A stretch of 64,000 nt of DNA from Iris pallida (GCA_029216955.1 JANAVB010033216.1:11262123-11326122), one strand, 5' to 3'; numbered from the stretch's first letter, positions 1 to 13,594 are shown. A program made the numbers and translations. The notes: generated from the sequence alone by a model not told the origin.

Positions 1-1688
1 ATAGTTGTTACTTGCACCTAAAACACACCTAAGGAATTATCTAGAGTATACATAGCATTCAAGTATGTAAGATTAGAGTAGTTCAAAGATAGCCTTTTAT
101 TGATAAAGTACGAAATCTTATCCCGAGGGATTACATCATCTAGTGAAGGAGCCTCAGTATGGGTAGATATGTAGTCCCCCAATTCTTCATCTGTAAGAAC
201 TGAGATAGTCACAGAAGAACGTGTAGCCTTCCGCCGTAGCCTGGCTACCAAAGGAGCTAACATCCTGGCAGCCGGGGTGTCTTATAATCTCAGAGGAGCT
301 TCTGAAAACCTCATTGGTAACCTGACCCTAACAAGATCTTGGGCCCTTCCCGAAAGTCTGACCACCATAGGTGTTGGAGCCTTCCTATGAAGCTTAGCCA
401 CGAGAGGGGCTAGCATTTGAGGAGGTTTCTCTTTGAGTCAGACTCTCAACGATTCCTCAGTTACTGCTTAGACTTTTGCTTCATCATCAACATCATTGTC
501 ATTATCGTCCAGGTGAGCTGACTTATATAGAGCAGCATCAGTATAATATGCATCGATGCCTATGGAGGGATCGACGTCAGTAAATTTTTTCTTAACGATG
601 CCGTTGTCGGTTACATACTTCATACACTGATGGAGGGTGGACGACGCGATCATATAAGATGCATGTACCCATGTATCCACGAGCGTTCCAGCAAGACATT
701 GTAGGATATGTCGGCATCGATGACATAACAGGTCACCTCTATCTGGAGATTACCTATCTGGCATTTCAAGCAGATTTTGCCCAAAGTATTGCTTTTACCA
801 GCGTTGAAACTGCTAATTATAGTATTGGACACAGATAACCGGTGCATTAGTATCCCCAAGGTCTGGAGTAGACTCCGAGGGATGATGTTGAGAGAAGAAC
901 CAGGATCATTATATATCCGGTCTACCTTGATGGCACAAACATACCCTGTGTAATATAGGAGTCTGTTGTGCCTGTTACTCTTGAGCATTATATCCTATTG
1001 AGAGAACGTAATATTAGGGATGATCTCTCCTGCATTATGACAGTTTGAACATGTGGTTGGATCCTGTTTAGGCTTTTGGAACTGGCTTATGAAAGAATCG
1101 GCATGTTGTAATGCCTCACATAAAGCATCCCGGGTATCTTTAGAGAGTTGGAAGAGCTCAAACAGAGATAAGCAGGCTGGCGTATTGGCTAGTTGCGCCA
1201 ATATGTCAAAGTTATGGGGTTTGATCAACCCCGAAGTGCCATCCTTTTAGCTTGTCAAAATGAGCCACTTTGTGCTTCTGTTTATCCACTTGGGGAAGTT
1301 GGGATGGACCTTCTTCTGGAGCAGCAGAAGCAATGAAGGGAGGCGCCACTTTGGCCTGTTCCACCTCTTGCTAGGTATTTCGCCTCAACCTTGTCACAAC
1401 TGCCAAGGCATTTTTTTGAGAGGCGGCGACCATTCGAAATGACTTAGACTTTCTGCATTTCCCCTTGGCAGTAGACTGTACCATCGACTGAGTCAGTTCC
1501 GGGGACAGATCAGGATGAACCCACATAATCTCATCCCAGGATGTGGTGAGTGGCACCAGTCCGCTCACATTATCATAGTTAGAGGAAGATTGATTACTTC
1601 CATCGTCGCCTTCGGGATGAAGACGACGCCATCTTCGGCCTTAGTTGGTGGAAGAATACCAAACTGAAGGGACACCATATTTGCGGAG
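1..1688 (-). pseudogene. Element A: Tat-lineage gag-protease, 3' portion
   Basis: Read from 1688 down to 1, this is the stretch after the gag zinc knuckle of a Ty3/gypsy polyprotein, closely parallel to element G's own gag-protease frame at about 44180-45900. Recognisable blocks are an EIMWVHPDLSPEL motif (about 1520), the FDILAQLANTPA block (995-1228), the protease region with the active-site-like DPGSS (about 890-900), and a STLHQCMKYV block (about 620). In G the protease motif is also DPGS, so the proline is a family trait and not decay. Frameshifts and stops break the frame near 680, 990 and 1230-1370. The element continues beyond base 1 (RT would lie off the window). Its gag is at 61457-64000, separated by the nested insertion B. 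Confidence 0.8.
1684..1688. repeat. Target-site duplication of B, left copy (CGGAG)
   Basis: CGGAG lies immediately before the TG start of B. The partner copy is CAGAG at 61457-61461, one mismatch. Removing B and one copy puts the gag and protease halves of element A back in the same reading frame. Confidence 0.8.
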
Positions 1689-2348
1689 TGTAAACCCCAT
1701 AAAATTTCACTATGATATTTTTTTTATAATTAATTTATTTTGGTAATTATTTTATTTTTCGTATTTTTACGTCGTGTGAGAATACGTATATACGAAGTAT
1801 TTAAAAATTTTACAAAAGTTTTTTTTATCAAATTTATTTTATAGAAAATAAATATTGTGGTTCAATATCATAGAAGGCAAAAACTTTTATTTATTTGAAT
1901 ATATAAATTATGTCATGGATTTGTCAAACTTGATTTTATTTTATTATTATGTAAAAACTATTTTAATTGCTATACAAGTATAGGTAATAATTTAGAAAAT
2001 AATTTTTTTTTGATAAATAAAATGCTTTACGTGCAAAAGAGATACATGAAAATAAATTCATGTATATTTTGATTTTCAAAATTATTTATTATATTTTTAT
2101 TATATATAAAAAAGATATTTTGAAATTTGTTTGATTTAATGTTTAAATTATTTATGGTGATTTAAATTGGGACTTGATTTCATTGATTTTGATTCTAAAT
2201 AGTTTACATTATAGATAAAGATTTATCTCGTTTTAAATTCAGATTTGGATTTTATGGAATTGATTTTAAATCAATTTAAAATAAATGTGAGATTTATCTA
2301 ACGGGGTTTAAACTGTCCTAATCTTTATCTAACTAGGACTTCCTTACC

Positions 2349-2359
2349 CTATTTATAGG
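2349..2359 (+). promoter_or_regulatory. TATA box of B's LTR
   Basis: CTATTTATAGG sits about 660 bp into B, after a long AT-rich stretch and before a C-rich leader. This is the usual position of an LTR core promoter, and it is the basis for calling B plus-oriented. Confidence 0.5.
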
Positions 2360-2379
2360 GGATCCTAGCCATTGCATTT

Positions 2380-3318
2380 ATCCACAAAATTTCTCTATAG
2401 AATTTTTCCACCACCAATGTGGGTGCGCTGTGTTGGTGTCCACTTCCTCGTATCAGCCCTGATAGCCTCGGGTCCGACCCCGGGTGTCTTTATACTATAT
2501 TCAATTTTTACATATACATCCAATCACCTTCCCCGTGCCCGACACACCAGGACACCCGTCCCCGCTCGTGGACACAAGTTCGATACAAACAACCAACATA
2601 AATCATCTAACCCTAACCCTAAATCTAGATATTCGGCCATCATATTGGAGTTCTGACGGCAGCAGCCACCGTCGTCACCATCATCCCCTGCCATCGTCTC
2701 CTCCTCTACGACCTCCGCCAAACCCAACTCACCGATCATCCCTCCGGCCACAACAGCAACACTTCACATCTTCCCGTTCCTCCCCTGTGACCCAGCCAAA
2801 CACGCATCGGAACCCTAAAACCTCGACCAACTTCTCTATGCACACACGACCGTCACCCTTCCAACCTCCACCTCCTGGCCGCCCAATGACGGCGAACACC
2901 TTCTCCACCACCACCAAATATCAATACCCTCCATCACCCCTTACCTCTGTCGTTGAACCACCACCGCACAACACCGTCATCGTCCCTCACTGCGGACAGC
3001 AAGCGCCTATCACCGGAGCACCCCGGCTGCATCACGCTCCTCGACGACTTTGACTCCCCTCCGACGAACCCTCCGTACACCGCTAGAACCCAATCGTATC
3101 ATGGTGAACACATCTGCTTGGGCTTCGCACGGATCCGGCCTCCACCACCCCACAGCTCCGTGGCGAGTCATCTACCGGCGCCACCTCCGTATGTCGTGAG
3201 CGCCGCCCATGGTAAGCCTGGTTGAGTCACCTTCTCCTCTCAACCTCTCTTTCCTCTCTCTCCATCTCTCTCGTTCCCCTCTCTCTCCCTCACTCCCACC
3301 TCCGGCTCTCTCCCTCCT
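2380..3318 (+). other. C-rich transcribed-type part of B's LTR, no gene
   Basis: Downstream of the TATA box the plus strand becomes rich in C and CT tracts, giving several overlapping open frames of 60-190 codons full of P, S, T and H. No frame shows a domain, and open frames also occur on the other strand, as expected from stop-poor composition. I see untranslated LTR sequence here. It continues after element C at 14211. Confidence 0.5.
3314..3318. repeat. Target-site duplication of C, left copy (CTCCT)
   Basis: CTCCT directly precedes the TG start of C at 3319, and the identical CTCCT directly follows its CA end at 14211-14215. Confidence 0.9.
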
Positions 3319-6300
3319 TGTCACGACCCGGTCCTAATTTCTTGGGTCGAATCGGATCATGTCTAGCCTGCACCATTCTTGAGACGACGGCAGTAAGCTG
3401 TATCACTCATACAGGTAATCAACAACACAATTCTAATTGCCACAACTTTTAATACTTTGATAATTAAAGACTTGTCCAACACAAGTTTCAAATACAAACC
3501 ACAACTGAAATAAATATTTGTTTTCCACATAATCATAAACTGGAAATAAATCTAATTAGCAGTCTCCTCATCATCCTCCTCTGGTAGAACAGCCGGGTAC
3601 AGCTCAGGGTCATAGTAGCTACTTATCAATAGCTCAGTATCGTCTATAGTACCTACGGGGAATCCAGTCAGGAAAGGAGCAAAGTATACTTCATGATAAT
3701 CCAACAATTGAAATAATAATAGAGTTATGCACTTTTAAACAATTTTAAATAAATAGTTTTCCAGCAGTTAAAACATTATGATGTGAATAGGCAATGAATA
3801 TGACCAGATTGGGTTGTACAGTTGTATCCTATTGATACGATATGGCTTATCCCCGTGTGTATGAGGGGTAAGCTAACACAGTCATTATACTACTTTGGAT
3901 GTGGTCATACTCATTACACTACTCCCCCAGTACCCAACAGTCAATCAGTCAATACTCTCAGAGAGAGTTCTGTGTTGCATTGTGGTTTAAACTTGCAATA
4001 AAACGATTACTAAATAATTGGTAAACTAACACAAAGTGTACTTGCCTTGGTTTGACTGGATTGGGGAATGTCTCCGAGATTGGAATCAAACTTGTCCTCG
4101 AAATCCTACAATCGAGAAGTCTGCCTTAGATTTCCAAAGTTCCCATGTTATATGTGCTAGTTACAATCTCTAAATTTGTCCTAGTCGATTTTTAATCTTT
4201 ATTATACTATCACAAGCAAAAACTCAATTTTCTGGTGCGTTACATTTAATTATGAAGGAAAAATCACTTTATATTTAATTTCGGGAAAGCTTTGTATTTA
4301 TCAGTTTATTGGCAAAACTTGGTATTTTTATAATTATATAATAAAATACATTTTTTTCTTTAAATGAGAAAAGCATGAATTAAATATTACAAACTTGAAA
4401 TTGTAATGTGATGAAACATTATTATTTTTTTTTTGTAAAATAAATAATTTATTATATTTATTACGCATTCACGACAGAACATTAACCAGAAAACAAAACA
4501 AAATAAAAGAATACTAAACTATTACAAATTGCACACAACAGAAATAAATGGGCTTATGCCCTTACAGACCATTTTACATGAATTTAAATAAGAAAAAACA
4601 TTTGTTAGTCTCTAAAAATTATCCTACAAATTAATCACAAAATAAAACTAGTAATTAAATTAAATTAATTTCGAGTCTCAGACTTTGGTCCAATCGTCAA
4701 AATAGCTAATGTCTCAACGTCCGGAAACCCCGGTTTCGTTTGCATTTAGCTAGGGCCCATGGACCAGTACGGTCGTCGCCCAAAAATCCAATTTATAAAT
4801 ATTTTCGAAAACCGATTTGAAATCCATTTGTATATTTTTATAAAAATTTGGGCAGCATTCCCTCTATATTTGGGACAACCCAATACTGGGAAAATATGCC
4901 AACAACACCAAAATATTTATCCCAAACCAAGGAATAACCAATAAAATTTATTTCATCCACAAAATATATAAAAATCCAATTCACAGAACGTTTCCGAAGA
5001 GAATTCGGAAAACCCAAAATTAACTCGGAAAATTCACAAAACCATTCCAACTCAAAACCAACTCAAAACTAAAGCCACATAATCCATTTCCGAAATGGAA
5101 TTAGGAAAACCGAACCATAAAAAATATTCCGAGAAACTCAGAACGTTTCCGAAAGGATTTTGGATAATCTGAAACCAAAATCATAATAATTCTAACCGAT
5201 TCCCATTGCGGGATCGGGGACCAAAATCATCATAGACTACAGAACAGAAACGAGGACAACGAAAATATACCTTGGGTTGCTCGGTTAGAGCTCTCAGGTG
5301 AAAATGGGAGAAAGAAATACGCGGCCAGCGGAGAATCGCCTGGGACAGCAAAAACCGGGACCGCGGAAAGCACAGGAATGAACCGGACAGCGGATCTGGA
5401 GATCGGGGACCTGCGAAAACACGGGAAGCTCTACGAGGGGCGCTGTCGGGTCGGGGAGCAGTCAAGGGGGTTCGGCCGGGGAGTCGCGGCCTAGGGCTCG
5501 CGCGGGAGGCGGAGCCGCGGGCTGGCGCAGCACTGGACGCGGCCGGGGTTGCTGGAGTCGAGGAGACTCGGACGGGGCTGGGTGTCCGGCGGAGATGGGG
5601 CCGCGGATCTCGCCGGAGAACGTCGGGCTCGGCTAGGGCTGGGTTTGGGGAAAAAGTTTGGGGTGAGTGTGGAGAAGAATAAAGATGTATTAGGTTTAAA
5701 TAAGAAGAAATCGGGGGTTTCGGAAGATGAATGGAAGAGTCGCCGGCGGTTGGAAATCGAGAAGCTCGGAAGTTTCGAACAAGAAAGGGCTCGGCCGTTT
5801 GGAAAAAAATAGCAGCTCTGCCTTTAATGAGCTTTGAAAGAGAAAAGAGGTTTAATATGATAGTTTATTAAAAGAATTTATTTTGGCTGAGTGAATAAAT
5901 GGAAAGAGTGAGAGAGTTTAAGGAAAATTTTTAAAAGGAAAATATTAAATTTTCTTTTCTTTATGAAAAATTCAATTGATATTATATCAAATAATATTTC
6001 AAATAATAATTTTGAAAACCAAGATTTGCTTGGATTCGAACTTGGGTTCGGAAACAGGTCCGGGACTCGGGAACGGGTTCCGGACAGGTCTGGTCCAACT
6101 CAATATTCCAGAAAAATAATTTTTTTCTAAAATATGAAAATGGTAATAATTAAATAGCAACAATTTATAAGTAAATTTTTTTACGGGATTTGACTAAACT
6201 CTAAAATTCCAGAAATAGTTATTTTTTCTAAAAATACACTTTTCTAAATAATAATTTATAATAATAATTAGCTAATTTAAATTATTCAATTAATTAACTA

Positions 6301-6319
6301 AAAGTTTACAGGTTTTACA
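3319..6319 (-). repeat. Element C, 3' LTR
   Basis: Left copy on the plus strand, from TGTCACGACCCGG to GGTTTTACA. Relative to the 5' LTR it keeps about 27 bp near 3775-3801 that the other copy has lost. A GC-rich segment at 5180-5810 contains open frames on both strands; it recurs in the other LTR at 13080-13700 and is LTR sequence, not a gene. Confidence 0.9.
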
Positions 6320-6332
6320 ACCTTTCCTCCTT
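6320..6332 (-). other. Element C polypurine tract
   Basis: On the minus strand AAGGAGGAAAGGT lies directly against the LTR start TGTAAAACC. It is the expected plus-strand primer site, just downstream of the end of the integrase/chromodomain frame. Confidence 0.8.
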
Positions 6333-6352
6333 AGAAAATTTCGTCCTCGAAA

Positions 6353-9300
6353 TTAAAGGATAGGGTTAGAAATTACCTTAGGTCCCAAACAAGTACGGGT
6401 ACTGATCCCGTATTTTATCTTCTCGTTCCCAGGTGACTCGCCTGGAGAGTTGTGCCTCCACATAACTCTGACTATGGGAGTCACAGAAGTTCTGGTCCTC
6501 TTCTCGCCACTGTCCAAAATTGCCACTGGCTTCTCTGGCATGGTGAGGCTGGGTCCAATCTCTAGCTCTGAATGGTCCAAGATGTGACTCGGATCCGGGA
6601 TGTAATGTCTGAGCTGCGAAACGTGGAAGACGTTGTGCACACCCTCAAGATTAGCTGGTAGAGCTAACCGATACGCTACTTCTCCAACTCGACTCCAAAC
6701 TTCAAATGGTCCGATATATCTGGGACTCAACTTCCCAGCTCTGCCAAATCGGATAGTTCCTCTGGTAGGTGAAATCTTCACAAAGACACTATCTCCTTCT
6801 TCAAACTCCAGTGGTCGACGACTGCTATCTGCCCAATGCTTCTGTCTGTCTTGGGCAATCCTGAGCTTGTCCCTGATCAATTTTACCTTCTCTGCTGTAT
6901 CAGTCACCATTTCAGGACCAAGCAGTACTCTTTCTCCTATGTCGTCCCAAGCAAGTGGAGTGCGGCAACGACGTCCATAAAGAGCTTCAAATGGTGTCAT
7001 ACCGATGCTAGCTTGGTAGCTGTTGTTGTAAGAGAACTCTACCAAGTGCAAATGGTCTTCCCAAGACCCTCCAAATTCCAAGACGCAAGATCTCAACATG
7101 TCTTCAAGCGTCTGGATTGTCCTCTCTGATTGTCCGTCAGTTTGGGGATGGTAGGCTGTGCTGAACTTCAGTTTTGTTCCCAAGCTGTCATACAAACTCT
7201 TCCAAAAGTGAGAGGTAAGTCTAGTATCTCGGTCAGATACAATACTTATCGGTACTCCATGAATCCGATAGATGTGTCTCATGTACAGTGCTACCAACTT
7301 CTCGGTGGATAGACCAACCTTGAAGGGGATAAAGTGAGCTGACTTCGTCAGTCGGTCCACAATAACCGAAATGGCGTCCTTTCCTTCTTGAGATCGAGGA
7401 AATCCTAACACAAAGTCCATCGTTATATGCTCCCACTTACACTCCGAAATGTCCAGCGGTTGTAGAAGTCCCGCGGGTCTCAGTCTGCTGGCTTTCACTT
7501 GTTGACAAATAAAGCATCTAGCCACAAATCTGGATACATCCTTCTTCATTCCATACCACCAAACAATGGTACGCATATCCCGATACATCTTGCTAGCTCC
7601 AGGATGTATGGAATACTGCGACTGGTGCGCTTTTTACATCAGCTCATTCCTCAAATCGCCAAATAGTACACAGCCTCGTACCATTCTTCAATGCTCCGTC
7701 ACTAGCAATAGAGAATCCTTCAAGTGTTCCTGCCAACACTTGATCTCTGAGTTTGCAAAGCGTCTCGTCTTGGAATTGTGTCTCCTTGACTTTGTCCATC
7801 AGACTTGAACGCAATTGCAACTGTATCATGGTTGAGTCAGCTCCAGGTACAATAGCTTCTCGCCCCAGTTCTTTCATCTTTTCTTCAGGCAGTACAATCT
7901 CCAGACCAAGCTTCTCTATGTCCTCCAACAAATGCCGCTCCTTGGTTAAAAATATCGCCATCGGGTAACGACTAAGTGCATCTGCAACCACATTAGCTTT
8001 TCCCGGATGGTACTGTAGGTCGATGTCGAAATCCTTCATCAGCTCCAGCCATCTTCTTTGTCTCATGTTCAGCTCCTTCTAAGTGAAAACATATTTCAGA
8101 CTTTTGTGGTCTGTAAATAATTCCACTCTCTCTCCATAGAGATAATGCTTCCATAGTTTCAAAGCAAAGATGACTGCAGCAAGCTCCAGATTATGTGTAG
8201 GATAGTTCTTCTCATGAGTCCGTAATTGTCTAGATGCGTAAGAAATTACTTTTCTGTGTTGTTGAAGAACGCAACCCAGTCCTTTTCCAGAGGCATCACT
8301 GTAGATTGAGAAACCGTCGGTACCTGCGGGTAGCGCAAGTATCGGTGCTATTGTAAGTCTCTTCTTCAGTTCCTCAAACGATGCCTGGCAAGCTTTCGTC
8401 CAGATGAACTCTTCATTCTTCCGAGTGAGCTTCGTCATCGGTTCAGCAATCTTGGCAAAATCTTTCACAAACTTCCGGTAGTAGCCAGCCAAGCCCAAGA
8501 AACTTCTGATTTCAGCAACTGAGCTTGGGGTAGACCACTTCTCAACAGCAGCTATCTTCTTAGGGTCCACCGAAATTCCTTCTCCTGTGACAACATGGCC
8601 AAGAAAATCCACCTTGTCTAGAAAGAATTCACATTTGGAAAGCTTACCATATAGCTTCTCCTTCCTTAAAGTTCCCAAAACTTTCCTGAGGTGCTCTTCA
8701 TGCTCTTCTTCGGTTTTTGAATAAATCAGAATGTCGTCGATGAAGACAACAACAAACTGATCCAGATATTCATGAAAAACCTTGTTCATGAGATTCATAA
8801 ATACCGTTGGAGCATTCGTTAGTCCAAACGGCATGACCAAGAATTCAAACTGCCTATACTTAGTGTTGAACACCGTCTTTGGAATATCCTCATTTCTGAC
8901 TTTGATCTGATGGTAGCCAGATCGAAGATCTATCTTCGAGAACGCCTTAGCTCCACTGAGTTGATCAAACAGGTCATCGATCCGGGGCAGAGGGTACTTG
9001 TTCTTGATGGTGATGTTGTTCAGCGCCCGGTAGTCGATGCACATCCTCACAGTCCCGTCCTTCTTGGGCACGAACAAGACAGGTGCTCCCCAGGATGAAG
9101 CTCCATCTCTGATAAATCTAAGTGCCTTCAGCTCATTGATCTGTTCCTTCATTTTCTTGGCCTCCTTAAGGTTGACTCTATAGCATCCCCGAAAAATAGG
9201 GGCAGAGCCGGGAACTAGGTCAATGGTGAACTCTATGTCTCGATCTGGGGGTAACCCGGGAAGACTATCAGAGACGACGTCCATAAATTCTGCTATGATA

Positions 9301-9704
9301 GGATGGGAAGGTCCGGGTTCTTCTGTGATAGAGGTGTAGGTAACACACTCCATATCCTCCGGAGCTCGAGAGATTTCAAACTCTGGCTTTCCAGGTGGGC
9401 TGAAGACTACACATCCTCTGTGACAATCTATCAGCGCATGCTGTTTACTTAACCTGTCCATTCCTAGGACTACATCATAGTTAGGTAAGGGCATCACAAG
9501 TAATGGTGCTGAGAAGTTATGTCCAGATATTGTTATAGGGCACTTACAGGTCTCAGTGATGGGTATGGGTCCACCACCAGTCATAACTCTATATATCTTC
9601 TTGCTAAATCTCGTAACTAGGTGGTGTGCAGTGATAAATTTTGTTGATATGAAACTATGTGATGCACCCGAATCAAATAATGCTAAAGCAGGATGTGAAT
9701 GCAC
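6353..9704 (-). pseudogene. pol: Element C pol: protease, RT, RNase H, integrase, chromodomain
   Basis: Frame pieces run 9704-8079, 8066-7644 and 7588-6353. Protease is marked by [11 protein letters not shown] near the start. RT carries the catalytic [11 protein letters not shown] block (near 8740), preceded by [21 protein letters not shown]. RNase H has [15 protein letters not shown]. Integrase shows the zinc-finger end CFICQQVKA and the catalytic stretches TMDFVLGFPRS, IVSDRDTRLT and YHPQTDGQSERTIQ. The C-terminus reads PVAILDSGEKRTRTSVTPIV, the start of a Tekay-type chromodomain, after which a frameshift near 6430 moves the remainder (WEREDKIRDQYPYLF) to another frame ending at a stop at 6378. 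Other damage: TAG at 8079-8081 where the family has Q, and a frameshift between 7588 and 7644. The chromodomain is thought to steer integration to heterochromatin. Confidence 0.9.
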
Positions 9705-9874
9705 ATAAATGAAACATGCGATGACATCAGCGGTAGGTTCCTGTTCTGGCTCTTGTTTCTCTGCTGTTAGGGCAAAACCTCGCTCAGTATTCTGTTGATG
9801 CTGCCCAAACTGTTGTTGCTCAGTGGGTTAAGGACCTTTCTGTTGAGTTGCTCCAGTCCGGTGGACTGACGAGG

Positions 9875-11043
9875 GGCAGTCCTTCACTTGGTGGGTGGCA
9901 GACCCACAGACTAGGCAGTGTCCTAGCCTCTTCCTGCATATGTTTGACTAATGTCCTGGCTTCTTACAGAAATCGTAGACAGGAATCTGCTTCTGAGGCG
10001 CTCTGTCATTGGTCCTCGCCTGATGATGCTGCTGCTGGTGGTGAGAAGGCCTGTTGTTATTGTTGTGGTTGGGCCTCTTCTGGTTATTCTGGAAGTTGCT
10101 AATTCCAGAATACTCCCTTTTTGAATGAGCAGGCTGACTCTTCTTTATCCTGAGCTCGTATTAGGATCCTCTCATACGTCTTGGCGCCGTCTGCGATCAC
10201 AGGAGTGCGAACCTCTTCCCTCAGTCCATACCTGAATCTTTCAGCATGATCGGCGGGGTCAGCAACCATGTTTTTGGCAAAGCGACTAAGTTGACCAAAC
10301 TCGGCCGCATATTCGCCAACAGTCATGTTCTCTTGCTTCAGGTCCTGGAACTGTCTTTCTATCTCCCGCAACTCTGATGTTGGAAAGAACTTCCTTCGGA
10401 ACAATCCCTTGAAAGTGTTCCAGTCCAGCTACTTGTCCTGGAGTCGGAGTTCATTTTAATACCAGGTGCTGGCTACATCTAACAGCTGGAGTCCCACAGC
10501 TTCAATTTGAAGATCATCAGGAAGTCGAGCAACGCTGAGGAGACGCTCCATGCTGTCGAGCCATTCGTCAGCATAAATGATTCCCTCGGTTCCCTTGAAA
10601 GGTCGAGGGCCCAGCTTCTTGAATTTCTTAATATCACCGACTTTTGCCGGCCTTGGTTCAGATTGGGCTGCTTCTCCTCTCTCCAGTACAGCCATAGCCA
10701 CATTATAGACATTCTCCATGCCTTCTCTCATAATCGCCGTCTGTTCGCGATGAGCTTCAGCTTGAGTTCTCTGTGCCTCAAGCACTCCTCGTAGCAGGCC
10801 TACGAGGTCGGTGGGGTCCACGGGTACTGGTGGCACAATTGGATCGGGCACCACCGCAGGGGCTTGCTGTTCAGTCTGAGAAGATGTAGGATCTAACACT
10901 TGAGTTGTAGTGTAAAATCCACGGGGTACTGGTGCATTATGGGGACGATCGGTCAGCTGTCGGAATGTAGGATCCGGACTCGATTGGGGAGGTGGGGTGT
11001 GATCGAGTGATGACATCCCATCGCCAGTAGGATTTGTGGCCAT
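9875..11043 (-). pseudogene. gag: Element C gag with CCHC zinc knuckle
   Basis: It starts at ATG 11043. The first piece (to 10456) has a P/T/Q-rich N-terminus and a KLGPRPFKGTEG... block leading into the capsid-like region. The second (10404-10099) carries FRRKFFPTSELREIERQF and QLSRFAKNM, typical of plant gypsy gag. Stops at about 10435 and 10456 and a later frameshift interrupt it. The nucleic-acid-binding knuckle C-x2-C-x4-H-x4-C is intact in a shifted frame at 9917-9875 (CLVCGSATHQVKDC). It lies upstream of pol in the same orientation. Confidence 0.85.
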
Positions 11044-11228
11044 ATTCTGGAAGGTTTAGGATTTCAAAACATAAGCAAGGTATTCTACCAGTCTATAACA
11101 AAAAAAATATTTATTTATAATATATAACGGTCCTATGTTGTGACAAACTAATGTTCTAGTGTTCTAAATGTTTCTAGATATATTTTCTAAGTTGTTGATC
11201 TGACCTGCATAGGCCACCACTAAAAACA
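11044..11228 (-). other. Element C leader between 5' LTR and gag
   Basis: About 185 bp. The base next to the LTR should be the primer-binding site. On the minus strand it reads TGTTTTTAGTGGTGGCCTAT, which I cannot match to a tRNA with confidence. The same short block recurs at the equivalent place in D (before 21479 and 32785). Confidence 0.5.
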
Positions 11229-11466
11229 TGTCACGACCCGGTCCCAATTTCTTGGGTCGAACCGGATCATGTCCAGCCTGCACCGTTGTTGAGACGGCGG
11301 CAGTAAGCTGTATCACTCATGCAGGTAAACAACAACATAATTCTAATTGCCATAACTTTTAATACTTTGATAATTAAAGACTTGTCCAACACAAGTTTCA
11401 AATACAAACCACAAATGAAATAAATATTTGTTTTCCACATAATCATAAACTGGAAATAAATATAAT

Positions 11467-11617
11467 TAGCAGTCTCCTCATCATCCTCCTCTGGTAGAAC
11501 AGCCGGGTACAACTCAGGGTCATAGTAGCTACTTATCAATAGCTCAGTATCGTCCACAGTACCTACGGGGAATCCAGTCAGGAAAGGAGCAAAGTACACT
11601 TCATGATAATCCAACAA
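11467..11617 (-). other. Short acidic open frame inside C's LTR
   Basis: In element orientation, near the 3' end of the LTR, a frame begins MLDYHEVYFAPFLTG, continues through DDTELLISSYYDPELYPA and ends in an acidic run (EEDDEE). The equivalent frame is also open in the other LTR at about 3550-3695. D LTRs carry an acidic frame of similar wording at the matching place. It may be an LTR-borne peptide, an exon, or chance. I recognise no family. Confidence 0.35.
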
Positions 11618-13583
11618 TTGAAATAATAATAGAGTTATGCACTTTTAAACAATTTGAAATAAATAGTTTTTCAGCAGTTAAAACATGACCGGATTGGGTT
11701 GTACAGTTGTATCCTATTGATACGATATGGCTTATCCCCGTGTGTATGAGGGGTAAGCTAACACAATTATTATACTACTTTGGATGTGGTCATACTTATT
11801 ACACTACTCCCCCAGTACCCAACAGTCAATCAGTCAATGCTCTCAGAGAGAGTTCCGTGTTGTATCGTGCTTTAAACTTGCAATAAAATGATTACTAAAT
11901 AATTGGTAAACTAACACAAAATGTACTTGCCTTGGTTTGACTGGATTGGGGAATGTCTCCGAGATTGGAATCAAACTTGTCCTCGAAATCCTACAATCGA
12001 GAAGTCTGCCTTAGATTTTCAAAGTTTCCATGCTATATGTGCTAGTTACAGTCTCTAAATTTGTCCTAGTCGATTTTTAATCTTTATTACACTATCACAA
12101 GCAAAAACTCGATTTTCTGGTGCGTTACATTTAATTATGAAGGAAAAATCACTTTATATTTAATTTCGGAAAAACTTTGTATTTATCGATTTATTGGCGA
12201 AACTTGGTATTTTTATAATTATATAATAAAACTACATTTTTTTTAAATGAGAAAAGCATGAATTAAATATTACAAACTTGAAATTGTAATGTGATAAAAC
12301 ATTATTATTTTCTTTTTGTAAAATAAATAATTTATTATATTTTATTACGAATTCACGACAGAACAATAGCCAGAAAACAAAACAAAATAAAAGAATACTA
12401 AACTATTACAAATTGCACACAACAGAAATAAATGGGCTTATGCCCTTACAGACCATTTTACATGAATTTAAATAAGAAGAAAAATATTTGTTAGTCTCTA
12501 AAAATTATCCTATAAATTAATCACAAAATAAAACTAGTAATTAAATTAAATTAATTTTGAGTCTCAGACTTTGGTCCAATCGTCAAAATAGCTAATGCCT
12601 CAACGTCCGGAAACCCCGGTTTCGTTTGCATTTAGCTAGGGCCCATGGACCAGTACGGTCGTCGCCCAAAAATCCAATTTATAAATATTTTCGAAAACCG
12701 ATTTGAAATCCATTTGTATAATTTTTATAAAAATTTGGGCAGCATTCCCTCTATATTTGGGACAACCCAATACTGGAAAAAATGCGCCAACAACACCAAA
12801 ATATTTATCCAAAACAAAGGAATAACCACTAAAATTTATTTCATCCACAAAATATATAAAAAATCGAATTCACAGAACGTTTTCGAAGAGAATTCGAAAA
12901 ACCCAAAATTAACTCGAAAAATCCACAGAACCATTCCAACTCAAAACCAACTCAAAACTAAAGCCACATAATCCATTTCCGAAATGGAATTAGGAAAACC
13001 AAGCCATAGAAATATTTCGAGAAACTCATAGAACGTTTCCGAAAGGATTTCGGATAATCTGAAACCAAAATCATAATAATTCTAACCGATTCCCATTGCT
13101 GGATCAGGGACCGAAATCATTATAGACTACAGAACAGAAACGAGGACAACGAAAATATACCTTGGGTTGCTCGGTTAGAGCTCTCAGGTAAAAATGGGAG
13201 AAAGAAATACGCGGCCAGCGGAGAATCGCCTGGGACAGCGGAAACCGGTACCGCGGGAAGCACGGGAATGAACCGGACAGCGGATCTGGAGATCGGGGGC
13301 CCGCAAAAACACGGGAAGCTCTGCGAGGGGCGCTGTTGGGTCGGGGAGCAGTCGAGGGGGTTCGGCCAAGGAGTCGCGGCCTAGGGCTCGTACGGGAGGC
13401 GGAGCCGCAGGCTGGCGCGACGCTGGACGCGGCCGGGGGTGCTGGAGTCGAGGAGACTCGGACGGGGTTGGGTGTCCGATGGAGATGGGGCTGCGGATCT
13501 CGCCGGAGAACGTCGGGCTCGGCTAGGGCTGGGTTTGGGGAAAAAGTTTGGGGTGAGTGTGGAGAAGACTAAGGATGGATGAG

Positions 13584-13594
13584 GTTTAAATAGG
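13584..13594 (-). promoter_or_regulatory. TATA-like box of element C 5' LTR
   Basis: The minus strand reads CTATTTAAACC, followed downstream by a C-rich leader. The same box is at about 5695-5705 in the 3' LTR. Confidence 0.45.

Noticed and set aside
2372..3452. Proline- and serine-rich frames that could be a host gene near 2.4-3.4 kb
   Set aside because: They lie inside B's LTR and run across the boundary into C's LTR (3319), so they cannot be one gene; no conserved domain is visible.
5181..5812. GC-rich open frames at 5181-5812 and 13184-13572
   Set aside because: They are the same segment of C's two LTRs, and the frames are not conserved between the two copies in length or register.
11200..11228. 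Initiator-Met primer site next to C's 5' LTR
   Set aside because: The sequence TGGTGGCCTATGC matches TGGTATCAGAGC only over the first four bases, so I left C and D without an assigned primer tRNA.
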